Below, piece after piece: positions 27,744-35,869 of a stretch of DNA of 64,000 nucleotides. Each line of letters opens with the position of its first letter. Positions within the stretch are counted from its first letter, which is position 1. The notes beneath the pieces were generated by a model that saw only the letters and a program-made list of their open reading frames with translations, did not search any database and had not been told where the DNA came from. A program made the translations under genes and the position numbers. Source of the DNA: JAVBNU01 sp031551265 (GTDB taxonomy: Bacteria; Cyanobacteriota; Vampirovibrionia; Gastranaerophilales; Gastranaerophilaceae); the NCBI GenBank assembly GCA_031551265.1, contig JAVBNU010000026.1:9472-73471 (forward strand), given 5' to 3'.

Positions 27744-28964
27744 ATGAAGGTCGTTTCGTTAAACAAAAGTTGTTTGCAAAGAGCTGAATTGAAACGAGAT
27801 TGCTCGAAAAATGATTCAAGTAATTTGGCATCTGACAAAGAATGTTCTTTGTCAAATATTCCCTACTATCCTTGTATATCGTTTGGGGCGACTCCGACTG
27901 AGGAAAAAATTCAGGCTTATATGGAGCGTCTCCAAAACATAAACCCTAAAACCTGGGTGCCTGATGAAGATCCAGCTAACCCAAGAGCTAAAAAATGTAT
28001 AAATAATCCTATCGCAGAAAAAGGCTTGGCGTTTTTGGATTCGTTAAATAATTATGAAAAAAGAATTTTTGTGGACAAGTATAAGGAAATGACAGGTTTT
28101 CCTGATTTAGATATGGTAAACAGAAATATAAGAAATGAAGTTGCAGATAAAATTTTTGGATTAGCAAAATTACATGATTTTAAACCTCTTTATGCGGGCT
28201 TTGTTTTGAGTTGTTCGGGCGGCATAAAAAAAGCGTTGCCGGGCTCGGATTTAGATGGCCTATCGTTTCTTATTGATACAAAAAAACCCTTATATGCGGG
28301 GTATTATCGATATTTGTTTGGTGAATCAGTCAATCAGCTGATTTTAGAAACCGGGGCTAATCATTATCCCGAAGTGATTTCGCTGCAAGAACTTGCTCAT
28401 TTTATAGGTGAGGCAGAAAAAAGCTTTCAAAAAGAAAAGTTTTCAGAGGCTGAGTTAAAAAGATTTCAAGACAATATTGAGCATTTAGAGAATGATAATG
28501 TTATAGGAGCGGAGTTTAACAGGAGAATTGCCCAAAATATAAATAATGAAAATCACAGTGATGACCCTAAGCAATATAAATATGATTTTCTTGCGGTGTG
28601 CCAATTAATTGAAAACTACCGCCAAAATGGGTATAACACGATTTATGATAATATGGATGACAAAACAAAAAAGCTCATTGAAAAGTCCTGTCTTTATAAA
28701 TATAGCAATATCACTCAACAAGCTCTCGTTTCGAAACGCAAAAAAGACAAAATAAAATTTAGGGAAGAGTTTCTAAAAGATTTCAATGATTTTTCTGTTC
28801 AACGCCAGTTTGAAATAATAAAAGCGATGATTCATAGGTCATACAGCATAACTTCGCCTGACGAAGATGAAACCTTAAAAAAACTTTTTGCTAATTCAGG
28901 CAACATGGCGACATCTTTGGATAGTCTTGAGTTGATGTACAAAATATTAACCGAAGGGGAATAA
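27744..28964 (+). CDS. Hypothetical protein with SFGAT tag
   Basis: A 406-residue protein with no recognised domain. I start it at ATG 27744 (MKVVSLNKSC), where AAAAGG lies 6 bases upstream. Near residue 45 it has PCISFGATPTEEKIQAYMER, the Phe-Gly tag seen in other lineage-type proteins here. The segment SCSGGIKKALPGSDLDGLSF resembles a nucleotidyltransferase-like GS...DxD motif, but this is only suggestive. It is predicted soluble and helical, with no membrane segment. Confidence 0.65.
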   Translation: MKVVSLNKSCLQRAELKRDCSKNDSSNLASDKECSLSNIPYYPCISFGATPTEEKIQAYMERLQNINPKTWVPDEDPANPRAKKCINNPIAEKGLAFLDSLNNYEKRIFVDKYKEMTGFPDLDMVNRNIRNEVADKIFGLAKLHDFKPLYAGFVLSCSGGIKKALPGSDLDGLSFLIDTKKPLYAGYYRYLFGESVNQLILETGANHYPEVISLQELAHFIGEAEKSFQKEKFSEAELKRFQDNIEHLENDNVIGAEFNRRIAQNINNENHSDDPKQYKYDFLAVCQLIENYRQNGYNTIYDNMDDKTKKLIEKSCLYKYSNITQQALVSKRKKDKIKFREEFLKDFNDFSVQRQFEIIKAMIHRSYSITSPDEDETLKKLFANSGNMATSLDSLELMYKILTEGE

Positions 28965-28978
28965 TTTGTGTTTCTTGA

Positions 28979-30337
28979 TTAAGGCTGTAAAACTTTGCTG
29001 GAGCGATGACCTGATAAATACAGTTTCACCAAATTCGTTTCTTGTGGCGCCTGTGGTACCGGCATAGGCTCGTTATTTTTTTGTCTTTTTGCAACATCTT
29101 GCGCAACGTCATTTCTAATCATTTTGTTGCAAAGATATGGAACCACGAATGCCAAACATGCAGCAACAGCGGCTAAATTACCCCAGTAGACGGCTGTTGC
29201 GTATTTCAATGTTCGCGCAGCGTTTTTATCGGTTTTTGCAAGCTCACTCAACTGCTCTATAGGCTTAGTTTCAGGGAAAATCCTTCTGAATAATCCCGGC
29301 TTTTCTTTTTTAACAGTTATATCTGTCTTGAATATTTTGTCGCATAATCCTGCTAATGCTCCACCGACAACTATATCTCCGCCCATAAAAGCCGGGGTGG
29401 ACATACCGAGTCTTATGCCCCAATCTTTGCGTTCAGCTTCTGTTCTTGAAGAAATTTGAAAACCTCCTATTTGTACTAATAGCCCTATAAACATGGCTAA
29501 CCGAGACATATAAATACCTTTTCTATAATCAAATTTTGAAGCACTTTTTTTAATGAAATCGTTGAATTTGCCGGCACTTTGCGATGACAACCCTATCTTC
29601 AATGCCAATGGGAATGCAAAAGAAATCGCGGTAGCCCCAGCTAAAAATGCCAGTATGCGCTTTTTCTTTGTCTGCTCATAATAGTCAGCTCTATCAGCGA
29701 TTATTGAACTGTCTGCCATTTCCAATTCTGCGCTGAAACCTGTTTTACCACTTCTTTTCTTTGTTAGGTAATTATTCATAAATCCTAACCCACCAATGGT
29801 CGCACCTGTTATAAACAAATCTGAACATAAAACACCGAGTTTCGCGTTCATAAGCTTGTTGCGCAAAGCTTCATAATTATTATTGGAATTTTTTAATAAT
29901 TCTTGGACATCAAGCGTATTATTATCTTTCTTTCCGATAATTTTATTGAGAAAACTTTCGAACGGGCTGGTAGAGGCTTTTTTTGCTAATTCTGCAATTC
30001 CTTCTTCTGTTTTTAGAGATGATACCAGATGGGCATATGATAATTGCACTGCTTTGTGATTATTTGCCAATAGACTTTTTGTCAAACCCGTCATCCTCAT
30101 TGCGATTCTGTTGGAAATAGGCACAGTTATCAACGGAGCAAGGAAAGCAAAGAAACAAAATGCACCTATGCTATTTAGTTTTTCTTTCTTTTCTTCACTG
30201 TTGTTGGTCTGCAAAAGCCATGGGAAAACCCCGCCCGCCTCCAAAATAGCACGATTGGCGAGCATATTCTTTTCTATTTCTCCACTTATGCGGTAAAAAC
30301 TACCAAAATGAGGACTGTTTTTATTCTGTACTTGCAT
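28979..30337 (-). CDS. Multi-pass membrane protein with HFGSF tag, unknown function
   Basis: A 452-residue protein from ATG 30337 (MQVQNKNSPHFGSF); the frame extends back to 30442, but the added sequence looks like leader. Several hydrophobic segments are visible: FCFFAFLAPLITVPIS, LFITGATIGGLGFM, RILAFLAGATAISFAFPLAL, LAMFIGLLVQIGGF and AAVAACLAFVVPYL. Charged loops carry Lys-rich stretches. A Phe-Gly tag lies at the N-terminus. No transporter family is recognised. GGAG lies 13 bases before the ATG, rather far. Confidence 0.65.
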   Translation of the reverse strand: MQVQNKNSPHFGSFYRISGEIEKNMLANRAILEAGGVFPWLLQTNNSEEKKEKLNSIGAFCFFAFLAPLITVPISNRIAMRMTGLTKSLLANNHKAVQLSYAHLVSSLKTEEGIAELAKKASTSPFESFLNKIIGKKDNNTLDVQELLKNSNNNYEALRNKLMNAKLGVLCSDLFITGATIGGLGFMNNYLTKKRSGKTGFSAELEMADSSIIADRADYYEQTKKKRILAFLAGATAISFAFPLALKIGLSSQSAGKFNDFIKKSASKFDYRKGIYMSRLAMFIGLLVQIGGFQISSRTEAERKDWGIRLGMSTPAFMGGDIVVGGALAGLCDKIFKTDITVKKEKPGLFRRIFPETKPIEQLSELAKTDKNAARTLKYATAVYWGNLAAVAACLAFVVPYLCNKMIRNDVAQDVAKRQKNNEPMPVPQAPQETNLVKLYLSGHRSSKVLQP

Positions 30338-30446
30338 ACTTACATAAAACTCCAAAATAAAAAAAGTTACAAAAAACTGCGCTAGCATATTAATTTTGTA
30401 ACAAAAAGTAATATTTAATGGATTATAAGACCTGCCTGACAAGCTT

Positions 30447-30479
30447 AACTTTGTGTAAAGTTGATTTAAATGGTATAAT
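30447..30479 (+). promoter_or_regulatory. nhaB promoter with overlapping palindrome
   Basis: TGGTATAAT at 30471-30479 is an extended -10 box about 50 bases before the nhaB start. A palindrome AACTTT-gtgt-AAAGTT at 30447-30462 covers the -35 region and is a candidate operator. Farther upstream, GTTACAAAA and TTTTGTAAC form wide inverted repeats near 30366-30405 between the divergent genes. Confidence 0.55.
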
Positions 30480-30529
30480 AGAGTTCACTTAAAAAAGCAA
30501 TGTTAAAATATTGAGGAACAAAAATAGAA

Positions 30530-31984
30530 GTGTTCAAAATTTTTATTGAGAGTTTTCTAGGGAAAATGCCTCAATGGTATAAGATAACAATACTGATTTT
30601 TTTGATAATTAATCCGATTGTGTTCTTTTGTATCAGCCCGTTTTTGGCGGGGTGGATGCTGTTGCTGGAATTTATTTTCACTTTGTCGATGGCTTTAAAA
30701 TGTTACCCTGTGCCTTCGGGCGGTCTTTTGGCGCTAGAGGCAGTGATAATAGGTCTTACGACGCCTGACGGGGTTTATAAGGAGGTGTCGGCTAATTTGC
30801 CGATAATATTGCTGTTGATATTTATGGTTGCCGGGATATATTATCTTAAAGATATTGTTTTTTTCGTTTTTACCAAACTTTTTGTGGCTATTAGAAATAA
30901 ACAGGTTTTATCAATCACGTTTTGTCTGATATGCGCGTTATTGTCGGCGTTTCTTGATGCTTTGGCGCTTATGGCTGTTGTCATTGCGGTGTGCTTTAAT
31001 TTCTACGCGATGTACCACAGAGTTGCCGGCGAGCTTATTGAGTCCGAAGATTCGCACTCTGAAATGCAGGAATTCAAAGGGTTTTTGCGTAATTTGATTA
31101 TGCATGGCGCTGTAGGTACTATTTTAGGAGGCACGATGACTATTGTTGGCGAACCTCAGAATTTGATGATTGCGACAAAATTGGGCTGGTCTTTTGGAGA
31201 ATTTTTCCGTAATTGTTCGATTATATCAGTGCCGGCTGCTATTTCGGGATTTATTTTGTGTCCGATTTTAGAAACGGCTAAATTTGGTGGCTTTGGCTAT
31301 CAGCTGCCGCAGAGGGCTTATGAGGTTATTGCGCAGGATTCCGAAGCAAAATTCACAAAAATAAGCCAACAATCTCTATTTACCTATATTTTGCAAGGGC
31401 TGGTTGCTATTTTGCTTTTCATCGCGATTGCTTTTCATATGGCGGAAGTCGGACTTATTGGTATTGCTCTGATTATAGTTATGTCTGCATTCAAGGGTTT
31501 GACGAAAGAACACGATTTTGCAGAGGCTTTTAATAACGCGATGCCCTTTGTGTTATTAATTGTGGTCTTTTTCGCTGTGCTTGCTGTGGTGCATGATCAA
31601 AATCTTGTCTCGCCTCTTGTCAATTGGGCACTGCATTTTAGCGGAAAAATTCAATTACTTGCGCTGTATCTTGTTAACGGCGTGTTATCGTTAGTTAGTG
31701 ATAATGTTTTTATTGCTTCTATTTTCATTAACGAGATAGAAAAAGCGTATAATCAGGGCTTATTTTCACAAGAATGGTACGACAAGCTGGCTATTATTGT
31801 TAACATGGGAACGAATATCCCAGCAATGGCTACTCCAAACGGGCATGCCGCACTTTTGTTTTTACTAACATCATCAATCGCGCCATTGATAAATTTGTCG
31901 TACTGGCAAATGGTAAAACTCGCACTGCCGTACACTGTTGTTTTGACGATAACAGGAGCAATCGCAATATGTTTGTTTATGTAA
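30530..31984 (+). CDS. nhaB: Na+/H+ antiporter NhaB
   Basis: A 484-residue inner-membrane antiporter. The N-terminus matches NhaB closely: FLGKMPQWYKITILIFLIIN, then SPFLAGWMLLLEFIFTLSMA and LKCYPVPSGGLLALEA. About a dozen hydrophobic segments run through to the end, and ALLSAFLDALALMAVVIAV and NMGTNIPAMATPNGHAAL are conserved. It exports Na+ in exchange for protons. The start is GTG with TTGAGGA about 12 bases upstream. A PII-like gene follows after 21 bases and is probably co-transcribed. Confidence 0.93.
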   Translation: MFKIFIESFLGKMPQWYKITILIFLIINPIVFFCISPFLAGWMLLLEFIFTLSMALKCYPVPSGGLLALEAVIIGLTTPDGVYKEVSANLPIILLLIFMVAGIYYLKDIVFFVFTKLFVAIRNKQVLSITFCLICALLSAFLDALALMAVVIAVCFNFYAMYHRVAGELIESEDSHSEMQEFKGFLRNLIMHGAVGTILGGTMTIVGEPQNLMIATKLGWSFGEFFRNCSIISVPAAISGFILCPILETAKFGGFGYQLPQRAYEVIAQDSEAKFTKISQQSLFTYILQGLVAILLFIAIAFHMAEVGLIGIALIIVMSAFKGLTKEHDFAEAFNNAMPFVLLIVVFFAVLAVVHDQNLVSPLVNWALHFSGKIQLLALYLVNGVLSLVSDNVFIASIFINEIEKAYNQGLFSQEWYDKLAIIVNMGTNIPAMATPNGHAALLFLLTSSIAPLINLSYWQMVKLALPYTVVLTITGAIAICLFM

Positions 31985-32005
31985 TAAGACACGTAAAGGA
32001 TTGAT

Positions 32006-32656
32006 ATGGAAAATTCTTGCTATAAATCTAAATTATTGGCCGTCGCAGTAAACAGCGACAAAGGGAATTATGTGCTTGATATTATGAAAAAAGCAGGCAT
32101 ATCAGGCTGTACAAAAGTTTTTGGGAAAGTTTGTGATGAAATGAGTGAGACTAACGTCTCTTGTGTTCAACAAAATATTTTGTTAAGTATAACCAACTCT
32201 GACCCAAACCCGATCATTGATGCGATAGCCAAAGCTGCGTTGGCAGATTGTAGCCTTAAAATTACTATAATGTTATTTGGCTCATTTAACTTTGATTTAA
32301 ACGCAGATAGCTGCCCTGACGACACCTTAAAAAGGAGTACTCAAATGAAATCGAAAATGAATTTAATTGTGACGATTGTCAACAGAAGCCATACAACTGA
32401 ACTTATGACGGCTGCGCGTGAAGCCGGCGCCAGAGGTGGCACAATTATTAACGCAAGAGGTACGGGCACCGAGGAAGATGCAAACTTTTTTGGAATTAGT
32501 CTGGCTCCCGAAAAAGAAATGCTGCTGATTCTCTCGAAAGCCGAAGATACTCAACAAATTGTTGACGCTATAAAAAATCAACCAATATTCAATGAACGCG
32601 GCGCCGGAATTGTCTTTACGCTAAACGCAGAACAGGCGTTTTTCTTTAATGAATAA
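32006..32656 (+). CDS. Tandem PII-like regulatory protein
   Basis: A 216-residue protein made of two ferredoxin-like PII-family domains. The first spans about 1-100 (SKLLAVAVNSDKGNYVLDIM) and the second 113-216 (LIVTIVNRSHTTELMTAARE, GGTIINARGTG, FFGISLAPEKEMLLILSKA). PII proteins sense nucleotides or metabolites and often gate a transporter encoded next to them. Here the neighbour is nhaB, 21 bases upstream, so control of the antiporter is a reasonable inference. The first copy lacks the clear GRGTG motif of the second. AAAGGA precedes the ATG. Confidence 0.8.
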   Translation: MENSCYKSKLLAVAVNSDKGNYVLDIMKKAGISGCTKVFGKVCDEMSETNVSCVQQNILLSITNSDPNPIIDAIAKAALADCSLKITIMLFGSFNFDLNADSCPDDTLKRSTQMKSKMNLIVTIVNRSHTTELMTAAREAGARGGTIINARGTGTEEDANFFGISLAPEKEMLLILSKAEDTQQIVDAIKNQPIFNERGAGIVFTLNAEQAFFFNE

Positions 32657-32661
32657 AAATA

Positions 32662-32681
32662 TCGGAACGACAGGATTTGAA
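32662..32681. other. att site, left end of element A
   Basis: TCGGAACGACAGGATTTGAA is identical to bases 40535-40554 and to the 3' end of the intact tRNA-Pro gene (52742-52761). The match ends here, so 20 bases is the core shared by all three sites. It lies 6 bases past the PII-like gene. Confidence 0.88.
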
Positions 32682-33107
32682 ACTCATTCCGTGAATTACT
32701 AAAAACAAAAAAACCAGTAAAATCAAGGGTTTGGAGAAATTACATTTTCTCTGAATTGAATGTTTTACCCTTGAATTTTATGTTTTCAAGTACATATGAA
32801 GTACACAAAAACCTACCCTATTTCATGCGGGTTTCCATAATTATACCATATAAACTACCTACAGTCATCATTTAATCGCTTAACGAGCCTCCTACACGCG
32901 CTGTAAATATGATTATAAGTTGGTTTAGATGCACTTCACTTTTTAGCCTATATATTTTTTACTTTTTCGCCTATTTCTATTCGACATTCCGCGGGGAGTA
33001 TACTTCACAAATTGCGGGTATGTCATTCGGCATTTCGCGAGGGTAATGCTTTACAAATCGCGGACATTCTACTTTACAAATCGCGGGATTTACGATATGA
33101 TAATCTT
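32682..33107. other. Left end region of element A: hairpin, arm repeat and tandem repeats
   Basis: No gene is supported. A long hairpin (CAAGGGT at 32724, ACCCTTG at 32767) with an inner GGAGAAA/TTTCTCT-type stem lies at 32717-32780. AGTACATATGAAGTACAC at 32789-32806 pairs with a near-identical copy at 40467. Three CTTTACAAATCGCGG-type units lie at 33003-33018, 33049-33063 and 33072-33087, just ahead of the ATPase gene. An upstream extension of that ATPase frame to 33012 would run through these repeats and is rejected. Confidence 0.6.
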
Positions 33108-34325
33108 ATGAAAAAGCGATGGCAGGAAAAAGGAATATACAGGGCTTTACAGATAACACGTGTTGTCATGCTCTCTGGTGCGCGGCAATGCGGTAAAACA
33201 ACACTTGCGAAGCACATTGTATCAAAGGATTATAAGTACGTAACGCTAGATGACCCATATATTATGGAAGCCGCCAAATTTGACCCTTCAAACTTTGTTA
33301 AGCACGACAAGAAAACCATGATAATTGACGAGATACAGCACGTTCCAGAACTAATACTAGGTATAAAAATAGCTGTAGATAACGACAACCGCAAAGGACA
33401 ATATTTAATTACAGGGTCGGCTAATATTTACAATTTACCCACTGTTAAAGAATCTTTGGCTGGGAGAATAAGTCGAGTACGTCTAAGACCCTTCGCATAT
33501 GGGGAAATTGTGGGCAATCCACCCATGCTATTACAACGTCTGAAAGATAAGGATTTTATCAGTAATAAAAATTATGATAAAAAAAGTATTATGGAAATTG
33601 CTATGAGGGGTGGGTTTCCTGAACCGCTGACTTTGGGCTCGTCTAAAATTAAAGATTGGTATAAAGGTTATATTGAAACCCTTGTAATGAAAGACCTTAG
33701 CGATATTACAAACATTAAAAGACAGGATAAACTTCAAAAATTGGTCGAAATCACAGCGGCATTTTCGTCTAAATTTATGGATAAATCTCATGTGGCTTCA
33801 AGTTTAGGAATTTCGCGCTCAACACTGGACAGTTATTTAAACTGGCTTGAAAATATCTACCTGACAGATAGGCTACAACCATGGTACAAGACAGATTACG
33901 AACGTGTAAGCAAGCAAAGCAAGCTGTTTATAAACGACACAGGACTAATGAGCACCATACTAAACTGGAAATTATCTGACCTTGAGTATGATGTAGACAA
34001 GCAAGGTAAGCTAATGGAGACATTTGTGTATAATCAAATTATTGCACAGATTGATTTACAGCCATATGATGTATCGTTGTATCACTACAGGGATAGGGAG
34101 AAAAGAGAAATTGATTTTATAATAGAAACACCCGATGAGATTATAGGCATTGAGGTTAAAGCGGGTAAAGCGTTTGACAAAGGTTTCTTCAAGCACCTAA
34201 AATGGTTTAAAGCCAACTTGGCGAAGGGTAAGAAATTTTCGGGTATCATACTTTACACAGGGGAACATGCGATGTCTTTAAGTGATGATATGCACCTTGT
34301 ACCGATTAACAACTTGTGGGAGTAG
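33108..34325 (+). CDS. AAA-family ATPase (AAA_14 / DUF4143 type)
   Basis: A 405-residue protein. The N-terminal AAA_14-like ATPase has Walker A SGARQCGKTTLAKHI near 23-37, Walker B KTMIIDEIQHVPEL, and the sensor segment YLITGSANIYNL. The C-terminal half is DUF4143-like, with a nuclease-type ending (YHYRDREKREIDFIIE ... GIEVKAG) like PD-(D/E)xK enzymes. Such proteins are widespread orphans of unknown role. It lies just inside element A. The start at ATG 33108 (MKKRWQEKG) is chosen by homology to the family N-terminus; no clear ribosome-binding site is seen. Confidence 0.82.
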   Translation: MKKRWQEKGIYRALQITRVVMLSGARQCGKTTLAKHIVSKDYKYVTLDDPYIMEAAKFDPSNFVKHDKKTMIIDEIQHVPELILGIKIAVDNDNRKGQYLITGSANIYNLPTVKESLAGRISRVRLRPFAYGEIVGNPPMLLQRLKDKDFISNKNYDKKSIMEIAMRGGFPEPLTLGSSKIKDWYKGYIETLVMKDLSDITNIKRQDKLQKLVEITAAFSSKFMDKSHVASSLGISRSTLDSYLNWLENIYLTDRLQPWYKTDYERVSKQSKLFINDTGLMSTILNWKLSDLEYDVDKQGKLMETFVYNQIIAQIDLQPYDVSLYHYRDREKREIDFIIETPDEIIGIEVKAGKAFDKGFFKHLKWFKANLAKGKKFSGIILYTGEHAMSLSDDMHLVPINNLWE

Positions 34326-34437
34326 CTTTTACGTCATACTTCATGGTTTGTATTTTTGATAAGTATAAACTATGAACTTAAAATAACACGACAATTTTTA
34401 TTCTCTTATTTCAGTTTCGACTGTAAAACTGAAATAA

Positions 34438-34629
34438 CTATTTTTTGTCATCATCCCCAAAGAGTCCGCTAAAAATTCCTTCAAATATTTTTTGAAGGAT
34501 GTCCAGTCCTATCCATATCAATGCTACCACTGCTAGGAACGAAAATAGAAGATGAGCGCCACCGTATAGTTTGATTTCGCCAAACACTAAGGTCAGGGCT
34601 ATGAAAATCAGGAACCATACGAAACTCAT
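34438..34629 (-). CDS. Small membrane protein of element A
   Basis: A 63-residue protein with two hydrophobic segments (VWFLIFIALTLVFG and LLFSFLAVVALIWIGLDIL), an amphipathic FEGIFSGLFG stretch and a charged DDDKK tail. GAGGAGG lies at good distance before the ATG, which argues that it is expressed. It follows the 34660-34875 gene on the same strand after 30 bases. Function is unknown; a coat, holin-like or immunity role cannot be told from the sequence. Confidence 0.68.
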   Translation of the reverse strand: MSFVWFLIFIALTLVFGEIKLYGGAHLLFSFLAVVALIWIGLDILQKIFEGIFSGLFGDDDKK

Positions 34630-34659
34630 AGGCGTGCCTCCTCTGCTTTGATAATTCTG

Positions 34660-34875
34660 CTAATCAATTTCGACCGCCTGCTCGATTATGTTCTTTATGG
34701 CTGTGATGCTCTGCTCAAGGCTCTCAACAAGCGCAAACATTGACTTAAATTCCCTATTCATTGAATATGGAACTTCTGAAAGCCCCCACAGTATATCGTT
34801 CAGGGCAAAGACCAAGCCTTGTGCGTTAGATACTCGCTCTAATAAAGCGATTGTGTTGTTAGGTGTTTCTTCCAT
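34660..34875 (-). CDS. Small hypothetical protein of element A
   Basis: A 71-residue acidic, helical protein (NNTIALLERVSNAQGLVFAL ... SITAIKNIIEQAVEID) with no membrane segment. AAAAAAGGAA precedes the ATG. It starts a two-gene minus-strand unit with the small membrane protein and is divergent from the 35019 gene across a strong inverted repeat. No family is recognised. Confidence 0.62.
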   Translation of the reverse strand: MEETPNNTIALLERVSNAQGLVFALNDILWGLSEVPYSMNREFKSMFALVESLEQSITAIKNIIEQAVEID

Positions 34876-34928
34876 GCTATATTCCTTTTTTAAATGTAAC
34901 TTTTATCATTATACATCATTATTGATAG

Positions 34929-34990
34929 AGTACAACATTCATGATAGATAGATTTACATTTCTTAAAAAATCTATCAACTATGTTGTACT
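34929..34990. promoter_or_regulatory. Long nested inverted repeat between divergent genes
   Basis: Outer arms AGTACAACAT (34929-34938) and ATGTTGTACT (34981-34990) are perfectly complementary, as are inner arms GATAGATTT (34947-34955) and AAATCTATC (34968-34976). It lies in the divergent gap between 34875 and 35019 and may be an operator for both, or a replication-related cruciform. Confidence 0.7.
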
Positions 34991-35018
34991 AAATTTGCCA
35001 GTCGTGTATAGTGATAAT

Positions 35019-35405
35019 ATGACCAAGCACAAGCCAAAAGAATTGAATACCTTTGAAAAGAAGCTAAAAGACGACCTCGAAGAACGGTTTAAAGCGAAAG
35101 AGGTTAGCTTTTCAGTGTTTATTAATGAGTTAAGAGAGGATATGCCCACTGGCACAGAGAAGCCGAAGTTTGACGATTATAAAAATAAATATAAAGCGGA
35201 GCGTTTGAAACTCCTACGTGCCTCATTCTCATACGACGAAGTACGGAAAATGCTTGATATAATTGGATATAGGATAGTCTTTACAGTCGCCGAGAAGACC
35301 ATAACCCCCGCCAAAACCGTTTTAAAGGATATGAAAGTAAGATATACCGATGTCATGGCGGTTTGTGAGTTGCTAGGGATAGAGATTGACTGGGTTGAAA
35401 AATAA
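35019..35405 (+). CDS. Hypothetical protein, possible small DNA-binding regulator
   Basis: A 128-residue protein from ATG 35019 (MTKHKPKELNTFEKKL). The N-terminal half is Lys/Glu-rich. The C-terminal half has VRKMLDIIGYRIVFTVAEK and ends CELLGIEIDWVEK, both resembling the LGYE-type strand at the end of small XRE-like regulators such as the 53586 gene. No ribosome-binding site is seen and a TATAGT-like box sits only a few bases upstream, so a leaderless transcript is possible. Divergent from the small membrane operon. Confidence 0.55.
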   Translation: MTKHKPKELNTFEKKLKDDLEERFKAKEVSFSVFINELREDMPTGTEKPKFDDYKNKYKAERLKLLRASFSYDEVRKMLDIIGYRIVFTVAEKTITPAKTVLKDMKVRYTDVMAVCELLGIEIDWVEK

Positions 35406-35719
35406 CCCACACCGCAGAGCCTTGTAAGCGCCCGATAAGACGCATTTCAGGGCTATTATATAATGTTTGGTTGACGTTATAAATGCCCTTTGGCTACGCT
35501 GAAAGCCATTTAGTGACACGCTTCTAGTCACTTTCTCATGCGTGCCGATATATTTAATATTCCCTTAAATGACCTCATAGATGGGGTTAAAGGCGCTTTC
35601 CCTGTGCGTCTATATCTTAAAAGTGGTGTTTTTTTCATTTTTCGCATGGCTCGACCGCCGTAAACAAAAAAGACATGCATACATTCTAAGTTAGGACAGT
35701 AAAAAAGGAGTTCTAATTT
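35406..35719. other. Noncoding region of element A; possible origin
   Basis: No gene is found in 314 bases. Small hairpins stand next to each other: GGCT/AGCC at 35492-35507 and AGTGAC/GTCACT at 35512-35532, with an AT-rich GATATATTTAATATT stretch after them. It lies just ahead of the genes leading to the Rep-like protein, so a replication origin is one possibility. This is inference. Confidence 0.35.
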
Positions 35720-35869
35720 ATGAAAAATAGAGTTGTCACTGTGCGGGTTGATGACAAGTTGGCGGATTTGTTAGATGAATTGCGTGACGAACATCATATA
35801 AACATCAGTGATTTGGTTCGCCATATTTTGATGGATGCGCTTTTTGGCAGAGAGGGAAATAATAGATGA
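35720..35869 (+). CDS. 49-residue ribbon-helix-helix protein
   Basis: A short gene read directly from the sequence. The product begins MKNRVVTVRVDDKLADLLDE and continues INISDLVRHILMDALFG, a CopG-type ribbon-helix-helix fold (strand, helix, turn, helix). AAAAAAGGAG lies 9 bases before the ATG. Its TGA overlaps the next ATG (ATGA), so the two are translationally coupled. Small proteins of this type control copy number or replication in plasmids, which fits the Rep-like gene two positions downstream. Confidence 0.8.
   Translation: MKNRVVTVRVDDKLADLLDELRDEHHINISDLVRHILMDALFGREGNNR

Noticed and set aside
33012..33107. Longer N-terminus for the AAA ATPase
   Set aside because: It would translate through the tandem CGCGG repeats; the family N-terminus matches the start at 33108.
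33108..34325. ATPase as a Zot-like filamentous phage assembly protein
   Set aside because: The layout is AAA_14 plus a DUF4143-like C-terminus without the Zot membrane segment, so it does not prove a filamentous phage.
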